A stretch of 64,000 bases of DNA, taken from the NCBI GenBank assembly GCA_030435675.1, contig CM059623.1, forward strand, positions 15,708,205 to 15,772,204. The letters are read 5' to 3'. Of this stretch, positions 36,301-48,000 are shown one piece after another (positions within the stretch are counted from its first letter, which is position 1; each line of letters opens with the position of its first letter). The DNA comes from Steinernema hermaphroditum (taxonomy: Eukaryota > Nematoda > Chromadorea > Rhabditida > Steinernematidae). The notes beneath the pieces were generated by a model. That model had not been told where the DNA came from, did no database searches, and saw only the letters and a list, made by a program, of their open reading frames with translations. Made by a program: the position numbers and the translations under genes.

Positions 36301-39300
36301 GTGTTCTTGGTTGAACATGGTTCCCGAATTCACTCAGTTCTTTGCGCTGGTCGAACGATTCAGTCTGTTATTGGTTGAATCGGTAAGGCGGAGATAGTGG
36401 CAACTGGTTCAACTGCCTTGTTTTATTGATCAAAATGAAAGGCACAGTTACCAAGTCTTCTTTATATGCCATGACTGGTGATTTCCGCCGAGGATAGACC
36501 ATGAAAACAATTAACGTAATGCTTCGACAAGTTCCCCTCCAAAGTTTGTGTCTGAACTCGTCAGAAGTAACGCGTGTTCGTGTTATGCTTGACACTCGTG
36601 ACATCTGCATAACAAGATTTTTGAATCTAGTCACAGATGGTAAAGGCGATTCGATAAAATGTTTTTTCGTGGACCGCAAATCGAAAAGTTACCGCGATAA
36701 GACCAAAGACCTGTTCTTGACCGTTCATATGACACTTTCTTCCCAGACTATCGTAGCATCATGTGTCCATAAATGGGCCTCACTTAGAATAAGACGAGGT
36801 GGTCAGATAGTGGACTAAAGCATTTTCTTTTTATACAAAACTTCGCAGCTTCTTCACGCAAGGTTTATACATCCAAAAAGGACTGAAATTGTAGAAGTTA
36901 ATGGTCGATACCTTAGTAAAAACCATACATTGTAAGCGACCGTCCGCTGCACTGACCGTCTCCTATGGGATTCCAATCGTCCCCTGTGGAATGAGTTGTG
37001 ATGTCAACCGTCCCGTATTCGCGGAGACTTTAGTAGAAATGAGCTCGGCAGTGATTGACACATTCGGAGACGGCCGAAGTCCCAGCTTATTCCTGAGGGA
37101 CAAATCTGAAGGGAGATGCTCGAAAGCACCGAGGGATGGTGACATCCCTGGGCGGACGGTTGAAACGGACGCTTTATACCATACTTTCGGCCTTGGCCTG
37201 GCCATTTTCAGCCTTCACTGGACTGGTCGACTCTGTTACAATTTGAGATGCCGATAACAGTTTGAGCTGTCCTGTCCTCTTTCTGGTGATTGGATCTCGG
37301 CCATCTCTGAACTACTCGTACCCTGCTGTATTTAAAGAGGGATGTAATGAATATATCCCGAAGTTGAACTGGTATTAACCTTCGATACAAAAAATCGCAC
37401 TGCTTTTGTTTTTGAGTTGCATTGATCAACGGCCAGGATATTTTCATCTTATCACCTCGCCTGTTATTCATAACACCTAAGCGCAGCTTTTGTTTTGACG
37501 TTGGTGTCAATTACAAATTTCGGAGAGCCGTAAACAAAGCGATCGCTGAGCGTATGCAGATATGGGTTGGCCATATGTCAGTACCTCATTTTTTCCAGAA
37601 TTTCGCTTTCCATTAGTATGCCTATTCCGTCTCAATCCGTTGAATACTCGTGCGACGCTCCATATATCGGTCTTTGTGAGTCCTTGCTATAAAAAAACAG
37701 AAGGCTATATAATTGGCTTATCAATTCCATCATGATAAAAGTGCACTTGCCCTTTTGCTACCCCAATCGGCAGACACTCTTCGATCCGGCCGCTCTATGC
37801 CGTAATGTTCTGATTTTTATGCTGTACAAGCGTTGTTATCAATTACTATTTTCAATAGATTGAGTTATCTTCAAATAACAGCGTTCTTCTAGTGATTCTG
37901 CGCAAATGATCCTTATACCCTAAGATTGCTGCACTGTTCCGGGCCTAGAGGTATAGTAACAGCATTCCCTGAGGCGTGCTGCGTCTGTGGGGCGCAGTGG
38001 CAACACGTTTCATTCGTACACGATGGGGATCGGTTCGACGCCGCCCGCTGCCCTGCGACAATTCCTTACTGGACTTACGTCCTTTTTCCGAGACGAACCC
38101 ATGTCTTGTTTTTGTCTGCTCTCTAAAACCGACCGCTAAAATAATCATTGAATGCGTGCGGACGGAAAACATGATCCTGTCGGATTCCCGCTTATATATA
38201 AAACCAAGAAAGAGACAGGATCAGTCGCCACATTTGTGCGTTGTCCTTCTGTCGGACTAACTCCTTCGGCACCCTTAAAATAGCTCTTATGGCCATAAAT
38301 TTTTTTACCACAGAACCTTATCAGCGACCTGGTACAGACTAAAATAGTCGTTGTCGCTATCGATTCGGACTATCCACACTTCTTCTGTGTTCTTTTTGCT
38401 TCAATCGATCCGCTGCTTCCAGCGCTCCACGCATTTACCTGTTTTGCTAATTTTCTGCTCAGGTGAGCATCCGCTGATTCCCTTGTTTGTCCTAACAGTC
38501 GACTCCACCGCTAAGTCATCTGTTTTCGTTTGCTTCGTCGAATGTCTACTTCTATAGTGTGTGATAGAGAAGCTGGTTGAGTGTAGACTTCTGGAGTCAT
38601 TGACAGTGATGGATTGAGATGGAATCTCGCAATTTCGCCGAGTCTGGGTCTCGATCTCGGTTCAAAATCTCGAAATTACGAGTCTAGAAGCTCATCACTG
38701 GTCGCTGAGGAATTCTTTGTTTCGGGGGATCTCGAGGCGCCATGTTCGCCTTTGCATGACCACTTATCCGATATTAAAAGATGGTCACGGAACTAGTCGA
38801 ACAACTGAGCTATACTGGTCCTTTAAGCATTAGATCTACTAACATATTCTATTGTTTCTAGCCCAACTTTCACAAAATAAATAACTAATCGACTTAAATC
38901 GAGTCACCCGAGTTCCCGCTTTACTAGACTTGTTGACTCGCGGGTTTTTGACTTCACTCGACGACTCTTTTTGACTTGAATTCAAGCCTTAGTCCACTGA
39001 AATAATGGTACAAAATGCACGCCAATTAACATTTAACGATTCTGTTGCAGTCATAAACAATACAGCGGCGGCAGCTTTCAATTTGAAACGACGAATGCGC
39101 CAGCTGGCCTCATCAAATGTTGTCATATGATAGCATTTTCTCCTGCGGTCTTCTTATGTCTTCCACTGACCAAAGATATTCAACAAAGCAACGGTTTATG
39201 GGTTCAGCCATGTCCGCCCTTCCAGCCGATTGCCTAATGCAAGCACGGAGGTTAATCGCGTCTAATTATACGCCGCTGGCCGGTCGTCAATTGCGTAATG

Positions 39301-40426
39301 CGCGCGCGGGCCGGAATTGCATAGCAACGATTCGTCATTTCCCGGGCGGCGACTGCGATTACGAATGTTCTTTCGGCAGGCAGCTGGGTCGGGCTCTTAT
39401 TTTGGGCCATAGCTCAATTAAGGGCAATAAATCGATTTACAAATCGAACCTTCTTCCAATCATCATCGTTGTTAGCTACTTGTTGATCTTTTTGCCATGT
39501 CTCTGACAAGTCGCGTATCCGTTCTGCCGTTGTAAAAAATTGCGAATTGGAGCGGAAGGCACGCGAAATAGATTAGATTTCCCAAAGGGCAAACAAATCT
39601 TCTATTTCTGGTTGTCATCACTTCTGCAGTCTTCTGGGATGTTACGGATATAGACGAAGACAAACAACGGTTAATATAGTACTCTCTAAGCTGCATTCAT
39701 CATGGAATTTACCTTTTCATTTGTGCCCCTAGCGATCAGTTACGCCCTCCACTCGCTCTCTCTTAGGTTCGCTGAAGGAATTGAGTGAGCCTTTTTGAAA
39801 TGAGAGTGAGGTTCTTCTTGCCCTTTTGTGATGTACGCAATCTCCTAGAAGGTCTCAAACACCAGGGTTGCAGTAGTTCCACCAGCTTCGCCTTTTTCAA
39901 GAGCTCGATTCTAAGACTGCCATTGTCTTGTGCCTAAAAATTTACTTCATTCATCAAAATTGCGAATGCGAACACTTCTCTTCGGCAGAAATCGTTACCA
40001 TGAAAAATTGAGATGGTACTGCTCGTACGTGCCAAGTCGTCACTCTATTAGTTCATATTTTCGTCAGAAAAAAGGCTTTGTCATTGTAAACAGATTAGGT
40101 GCACTATTCCGATCTAGCAATCAACGAAATAGTTCTATTTGCATCTGGAAAATATTTGTATTTCTAGGAGTAAATGGGTTATTTATCACTTGGTCAAGCT
40201 TAACGACTTTACCCTTTATCTTTTGGAGCACTGATATAGCCCATAAGCCTCTTTTATGCAATGTTGGTTCACATAGAAGTGAGCTATTTGCATCATGCTT
40301 TGTGTGGGTGTGCATCAGGATGTGATCCATTAAGCTCTTGGCGCTCATACTCCCAATCATAACCAATAAATCATCCATCTTTTCTCAGCACAACAGGCAC
40401 TTCCATCTCCAAATATTTACCTTGTG

Positions 40427-40520
40427 ATGAGCAAAAGCTGAGAAACGCCGCTTCCATAAGCTCCTCTGACCAGTTCTTCCTTGCCCGCAATGGAAAACAG
40501 ACGCGCTAATCTCTCATGCA
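40427..40520 (-). CDS. Weak candidate exon of unknown gene
   Basis: On the minus strand a Met-led frame (MHERLARLFSIAGKEELVRG, then SGVSQLLLIT) ends at a good donor (AAG|GTAAAT) at 40427. The open frame extends upstream to about 40700. No convincing next exon was found, so this is a hint rather than a gene model. Confidence 0.2.
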
Positions 40521-40945
40521 TATCCAATGGCGTCGTTGGAAGCGTCGCGCGAAGCTGTTTGCCGTAAGCGGGCGCGCACACGAAGGTGTTTGCGTTCCTT
40601 ATAGGAAAAGGGAGGTCGCACTTTGTTCTTCTTCTTCTTCGCAGCTGATGTGTGTCGAACGCTTTTTGGCTGAGGAGGTGTTTGTTTTGGCTAGTGGTCA
40701 AGTAGACGAGGGGCCATGGGAGAGGCTCGATCAGCTGACGCTTTCGTCATTTTTTTTTGGAACGTCGCGAATTGGAGCGGAACAGGATTTGTATTGCTGT
40801 GGGGTCATCACTATTTGACGTATTTAAAAATTAATTCTACGATGTATTTGCGAAATATTTCCGATGTGCCCATTGCGGAAGAATGTGCTTTTTCTTGTGA
40901 ACCATTTTTGTGTTTGACTGAGGAAAGGGATGTCGAGTTGTTTAG

Positions 40946-41171
40946 CAGAGATGCCGTTTTCCTTTTCCCTAATCAAAGCACAATCGGAGCTCCGACTCCG
41001 GCTCTGGCCAGCTCAGACTCCTGCTCAGTCTCTGCCAGACAATGGCACATGCGACAAAGGGCGGCGGGCCAGAGGACATCCCTAGTATATGTTGCGACCG
41101 ACTCAGTTTCGGCTCGGAGCCAACAGAGCTGAGCCGGCTCCGGTTCGACTCCAGCTCAGTTGACATCTCTG
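40946..41171. repeat. CTCCGACTC-word cluster with CAGAGATG ends
   Basis: Begins CAGAGATGCC and ends TTGACATCTCTG, with simple CTCCGACTCCGGCTC words inside. The flanks do not form a clean 8-bp duplication. Confidence 0.35.
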
Positions 41172-42040
41172 GTTGTGGCCTTTTCTGCTGTTAGATGAGG
41201 CTTCGTATCCTATTTTTACTATATTCGTCATGTCATTAGCCTGTAAGAGTTTCAATTGTGTTTATTAATTAATTGAAATACGAGATCCTAATGCATGAAA
41301 CAGTCCATACCTAGTCGTTTCAGATCAGACTTGTCGGACATAGGTTCAAGACTTTCAGTTTCAGTATGACTGAGCACACGATCTTGTTCAATAGCCTTCT
41401 TGTGTAGGGTCACTCCCGGTCCTGTAAGCCTTACAGCTTCAACTTCAATTCAACTTCTTCACAACGTTATCCGTTTCCCCAAAATAGGCCCTCTTTCACA
41501 TTAGGTAATTTATGGGGTTCGCCCTCTATCACAGCACTTTGTTTGTCTTATTATCATATCTACCACCTGTATTGAACGCAAACAGCTGCAGTTTATGGCA
41601 CACTCATGAATCGTTTATGTGTTTTTATTGATGAAAGAATTTGGCAGTTTGCCACTTCCGGCTGCTAATCCTATCTAAAGGGGCAATAGTCATTTTCGGG
41701 GTGACCTAAATACATTGACTCGTGTGTAATGTAGCACTCCAGTTAACTCAAGGGCCCCCATTTTTGCCATCTAGTACTTGTGTCTTTACAATCGGCGAAT
41801 TTGAAGAAAGGGTTGAAATTGGAAGATCCTTCCACTGTTATGTAAGAAGTGCGGTGCACATAAGTCCTATTTCCAGAGCTTCAAATGAAATATCATTGGA
41901 CATAATGAGCCTTTTCGAGTCAATATTATGCAAGTTTATGATTGATTTAGTAACGCTTCCGGGTCTATGACTTTCAGACACTTTCTCCGTTCAATATTAC
42001 ATGTCTTCAATGAACATAACAACGAATCTCTTTGTACGTG

Positions 42041-42063
42041 TTGCTTTACAGATATGCCCTACG
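42041..42063 (+). other. Splice acceptor just before the par-3 start codon
   Basis: TTGCTTTACAG ends at 42051, 12 nt before the ATG at 42064. It would serve either trans-splicing of a nematode spliced leader or joining to an unseen 5' untranslated exon. Confidence 0.5.
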
Positions 42064-45000
42064 ATGGCGATTTACTCACCTAAAGTAACCGTCCACTTCG
42101 GACCCGTCCGCGTCGTCGTCTCCACAACTCCCTCGATGCGAGTCGGCGACCTGGCCTCCATCGCCCATCTGCGCTACTGTAAAGCCGTGCGAAAGGTTGG
42201 TTATTAACCGGGCTAATTAGCATGCTGCTGGTGTTCGCTCCGCTCCCCGCCAACCTCGCCGCTCCACTTGACCAGTTTGTGAGGGCGATACCGCGGCGCC
42301 TCTTTGTTTAGCACTCATCAGGAGGCTGTCGAGAGTGGCTGTTTGCCAGGCAGGCGAGCGTTTTTGAGTCGGCGAAGACGCCACCGGGAAGTGGCGGCGT
42401 TTGTGACTCGCGCGGTCTGGAATGCGCGGCGAGACCGGTTCAGAGACACACTTTTTTGAGATTATACGTGAGTTGGGTACGTGGCGAGAGGGGAGGTCGA
42501 CGCTTTGACCGAATTTTTGTCGAAATTGGGCAGCATTTGCACTAATTACAAGTAATTGTCACGGTTTTATATGTTGTCGAAGTGCATTTTTTCGTGTTTT
42601 TGGGTGATGCGAAGATTGGGCTGTTGTGAACCGAGACGTGAAGTATGGAGCCTCATGGCAGCCTGTGTTCCCGCTTCCATAATAGTGGCACTCTTGCCAA
42701 CAAATGTTTTTTAACAAGTATGATCGACAAGAACGTACGCCATACGTTGTTTGCTATATACGATTCGAAGTGCTAACTGGAGCCAACATTCCTGGATTTT
42801 ATCTTACTTAATTTTTACATTTAGTAGAACCCGTTTTTCTGGTCCAAGTTTGAAAAAAAAAACCATGGTCAATGTTTACGACATAAGGATATGGTTGCCT
42901 TCTCAAACTCAGGTATTTTCATGTAGTATTTTTCCGGTTTTTTTTTTCTTTGAATTGGGCACTTTCGATATACTGAAGACATCGGTATTACGTTGGAAGT
43001 CTTTTGAAAGCGACCCGTTTGGAGATCTATGCGCAATCTACAGTAAATTTCCCATTGTTTCACTTATACAACACCTTCCGGCACATTGTTCAAAGAACTG
43101 CGAAAACGTCGATTAAATAGCCTGCAATCATCAACGTATCGGTTTTGGCAATGCCAGTCACATGTGATGGGTCCGTCCTTGACAGAAGCTGATCATTGAC
43201 CGGTCATCTTGACGCTTATTTATAACTATGAACCTCGTGGTTTGGATTCTCACCTGGAGATGATAGTAACGGTTCTAATTCATGGTTCCAATCAATACCG
43301 CGTCACAATTTTATAGATTTGACACACGAACGGCTGTCATCTTTGTCGGCACCCTTTTGATGAATATTCATAAGTGCAATAGATCAATGTCATTCCCACC
43401 CTGTCACCATAGCAGTTCAAGCTCTTAATCCCTCAAAAACGTCATGTCATATTTTGTGCAGGGTGTGTTGAGCCGTTAAAACATGCGTACCACTTGCTGT
43501 TCCTCGTCTGTACAAGGAAGAAGCTGTGTGGAAAGGCTAACTTTGTAGAACTTCGATTTTAACCGGAGATAGGCAACGCATATGCATTTCAATTGTTCAA
43601 CCGATTGGTCAGTCAACTCAACCGATCCGTCAGTCGGTTGACGGTTGACGGATCGGATCGGCTGAGCCAGCAGGTCGAACGGCTCATCGAATCCTTTCGG
43701 GCCCATATCTGATTGTAACCTGTTAAATGGGCGAGATCTATTTCGAAATTTGAGCGTTGCTTACAAGCACAAAAACATCCTATATCACATCGCTGCACAA
43801 TGAATATTTATAGCGATCGTTCGATTTCATACCAGACAAGCCCTCTTGCTCTCTATGGTATTGCAGCGCTCGTAAATATTCGACAAATATTGTAAAATAA
43901 CATAGGTTTTATATGAATTTGCAAATTTTGACAGTTCTCGTCTTACATTTCATAGAGGGTGCTAGGATCGTAGTTTGCGCTTTACTCTTACAAAATTCAA
44001 CTTATCGTTGGAATTGGTCCTTGAATAAGTTAACTCATAGGTTCCCAGGTTCTCAGGGGCTCTGTAATGATCATACCAAATTATGAGATAGTGATGCCAG
44101 TCGAGTCCGAACTCGGATAGAGGTAGATGTATCGGAATCCATCGAGTCCGTGTCCGCCTTTCGAGTCGTTACTGGCATTAACATAGCTATGTTTTTTACG
44201 AATCTACCGCCTCAGAATCATGAAAAAGTTTATCCAGTCGGAGCTTGCATGGTCAGTGGGAACACATCAGATATTATAAGTCCATAAGTCAGCCTCAGTG
44301 CTGATATCATCAGTTCTGACGAAAGCAAGATTCTTGTTATTTACTCTGCCTACTCTGCTTGCTCGCCGCATTAAATGTCTAGGAAGTGAGATGTGTTTTC
44401 ATAAGAGCGAGAGACGGTCTTCACCAATCTACAGGGACTTGCCGATCTATGATTCATATCCGTTTAATATGAGCCATTTTTGTCGCTAAAACAACAGGTT
44501 CTAGTTCCAGTTTGCACAACAGGTGCGATCGCGAAAATCTTAATTAACAGCACCAAAGAAGAGTGCTAAGCCGACGACACGATCCGCGTTTTCTCGTATT
44601 TACTTCTCCATTTGTCATCGCGTACGTTTCCGACGCCTTGAATTATTGATTTCGTAGCTAAAAACATTAAATTGTGCAAGAATAATCCATAGTAAGGGTT
44701 CCATTTCCAAAGCTACGTGTAGACCCTTAGAAGATACGGTTTTCAGGACACTGACCACCCTCAGTCTAGGCACGGCTCTTAGTTGAACCCCCTTACACGA
44801 TGTACCAACACCTTGAGTGATTAGATACCACCATCGATCTGAGATTCTAAAGCTAACACCCCTCTCGACCACACACACACGTTCCTCTTTCCACTGACAC
44901 TCTCTATCAAACGTTCTCCGAGTTCTCACCGCGCTGCGTGGATTCCTGTTTTGTTTACTCTTCCCGCACCCCCACCCCCAATCAGCTCTCCGTCCTCTCT

Positions 45001-48000
45001 GCAAAAGCGATCCCCACCGCATACGCCATTCTACACCTACTTGTCGTATAGTTTCACGCGTTTTTTTCGCTTCAAGAAGTGATGAGTGATGCGCCGAGAA
45101 TGCGACCGAAACGATGAGTAAGCGTCTTCAACGCGCGCGTTTTCCCCCTTATCACCAGGGAAGACGGTGGTGAATCGATCGTTCGATGACGAAACGCGGA
45201 CACTTCGGGTGGTTTGTGTGCTCGGAACGGCGCTGAGACGATGTTTCCGATGGCAAGGCGAACGTGTTTTGTAACTGTCTACGTGTGAATGAATTAGGGA
45301 TCGATTTCGTGTGTTGTTACTCTTTTGAAGGCAGTGCTTTCTTACTTTTGGCCAATGATGTGTTATGTCCGCATCGGCTCAGGTGACTGAACCCGATTAC
45401 GTCACTTTTTGTAACGTGATACTATCTAAATTTTTAAGTACAATTGAATTTGGGGGGCAAAATTTCGATTGAAGCTGATAGTTGGTAGATTAGAAACGAG
45501 TTGAAATCCGACTTAAGACGTTTCGAAAATGATCTGCTTCAAGTCAATGTCGAATCTCCTATCCGTTATCACTTTCTCTTACGGTTCTTCCAGCTATAGT
45601 ATATTTTGGAGTAGCCCAACAAAATGCGTAATTTAAATAAGTGCCTGACATCTTGAACATCCGGTGCCAGACATCCGGGACTTTCGAGGGGGGAGGGATT
45701 TCGAGTAAATTCAAAAAACGTGCCGAAGTCTTGGCTAAGTGTGTCTCAAGAACGTACTTTCCTCAAAGTCTCAAGACCCTCCTTGCAAGTGTGGTTCCGC
45801 AGCCCGATAATCAGCTTCATGGCTCTCCGGACAACACCTAAAAACATAATTTTTTAGTGAGCAGCACTACCGGAAACGGTCATGATTCAAGAATAAGAAA
45901 CGGTCATATCATTTGCGGTGTTCTGATTCGAAAACAGTGTAAGGAACATTTATAATATATCATTGTCGGTCAGGATCGACCTTGATTTATAACTACCACT
46001 TCATATTCTCTTGCACTTCTTCATTTTTGGTGATTTGTCGTATTTCCGATTGTCTTTTCGATAATTACAGTACATCCTTTAAATGCCAGTTACCTAAATG
46101 TTATTATACAACTACCAAATAGCACTGCAAGACATGGATATGTATCAAGAATCTAAAGTGTTACTGAGACATTTCATTAGTGGATATTAGAGGCCCGGAC
46201 ACTTGAGGCACTTAAGAATCCGAGCCAGCTACGGCCACTTCAGTATTTTTCAACTCGAACCAGGTTTGGCTTGGCTTGATTGGTTCCAAGACAAACTGAG
46301 CTGGCTTTCGAGAGACATCTCTCGTCAGCATCCCTCTTAGTTGGCATCCCTGGTCCCAGCAATTTTTTAAAACAATGAAAGAGCACTCTAGAGAGATAGC
46401 CTTTTTGACTTCCGTATCCGCGCATTATCATTTTGCTGTACACCGGAATTGCTTTTGACAGCATTAGATCAAGGATACTAGTCCTATCAGTGTATAAGAC
46501 GAATGACACTAGAAGGGAAAAGTGCAATTTTTTAATTCACCACTTTAGGTGATCAACACATCGATCTACGATGTTGATTCCTTGTACTATACTTGATTGT
46601 TCGAGTGAAAACATTCGTTTCTTCATAGTTTGCTACGTTCTGTTTTTGTATCGGTCGTCTTTATTTTCTCCAGGTTTGCTGTACCTTTTTAGGGCACACC
46701 CAGCTGTGACCAAGAGTGATGTAGGATGAGGTTTGATTCACTTGCATATTCACTTGGTGTTTAATGATGTTCCTTCACGTTGCGTTTTTCATCGAGTAAA
46801 TGGCATTGTGAACCTCAACTTGTGTTGTACAGACAGGAAAAATCGACTTCCTGGTGTTGATCGGGCTGGTTTTTGGCTTTTTTGATGAACTTTAACCTTT
46901 GCACAACCAAAGGCGTATATCAAATTTCAATACACTATTTTTTCCTATTTGTTTTGCATTGATCCCGGAGCTAGATTCGGTCGAAAGTGGTCGTAAGAAT
47001 AAGTCGAAAGCCGATACTTACAGGCGTCATTCTTTGTTTATATATGACCCACACACATTTCCCATCAGCCAATAAACACTCCCAATGACCACCACCCTAA
47101 GTGTGAAACTTCTGTTTGTCCACTCGCCGCCGCGTTGACCACCCTCTCCGCCGCCGTCGAGTACGTGTGTGGCGGCGGAGAGGCGCCGCGATTACCACTC
47201 ACGCTAATCGATCAAGTGGCGAATGCCGAATTGTGACCTTTCGGGGCGTGCGCGCGACCATCGGATCGCACAGCGGAAACTGTACAGCTCGCGTGGCGCT
47301 ATTTGCTGTTATGCGACGGCGGCGGCGTTGCCAAAATTTGCCCATTGTACTGGTGGGGAACTGGTTGTTCGCGATAATTTGCGCCAATGCCGGTTGGCGT
47401 CCGTAATCCGAGAATTTCTATGGAGATGATCATTTTGACTAATTAGGAGTTAATTTGGGGTAACCGGTTTGGTCGACTTTAATGGTAATGTTGTGTGAAG
47501 GGTGGGTGTTGTGCAAATCGAAAGGAGTCCTTTTGCAGGTTATCGATAGTGTGAAGAGGAGAGCAATCCATATTTTATTATCTTTTATACAAAAACATCT
47601 GGATTTTGAAGTAGAAATGAAGTAGAAATCGGTAGGGCTGCCCGAGAGGATTACGTCTAGATATAAATCCTTAGTATATTAGGATAGAACTTTAGAGCTC
47701 GGGGTAATTTGAAGAACCGGTTTGCTTAAATTTGAAGTATTTGTTGGCCAGAGGTATGAACGGTGATCATCTATTGAAATGAATGCCTCCGGTAACGCAG
47801 AAATGCCTATAGAACAGGATAGGATAGGTTAGCACAGGATAGGGTAAGATAAGATAGGATGTGATGGGATAGGTTAGGGCTGATAGGATAGAAGAGGATA
47901 GGATAGGATATGATGGGATAGGATAGGGAAGGGTAGGATAGAATTGTCCCATATAATTGTCAACGATTAGATGACCCTAATCGTCGACTACTCTAGTGTG

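Larger units (their letters stand above)
33363..42063. other. Long gene-poor stretch before par-3
   Basis: No gene model could be built. GC-rich islands at 35.54-36.12 kb and 39.20-39.46 kb stand out from AT-rich surroundings and could be distal control elements. Short CGAGTC-word clusters occur at 38.6-39.0 kb. Confidence 0.45.

Noticed and set aside
36901..37257. Overlapping open frames on both strands
   Set aside because: Neither shows a domain or splice signals; moderate GC content alone can keep frames open.
44615..45022. 135-codon minus-strand frame in par-3 intron 1
   Set aside because: Looks like the complement of a pyrimidine-rich tract; composition explains the open frame.
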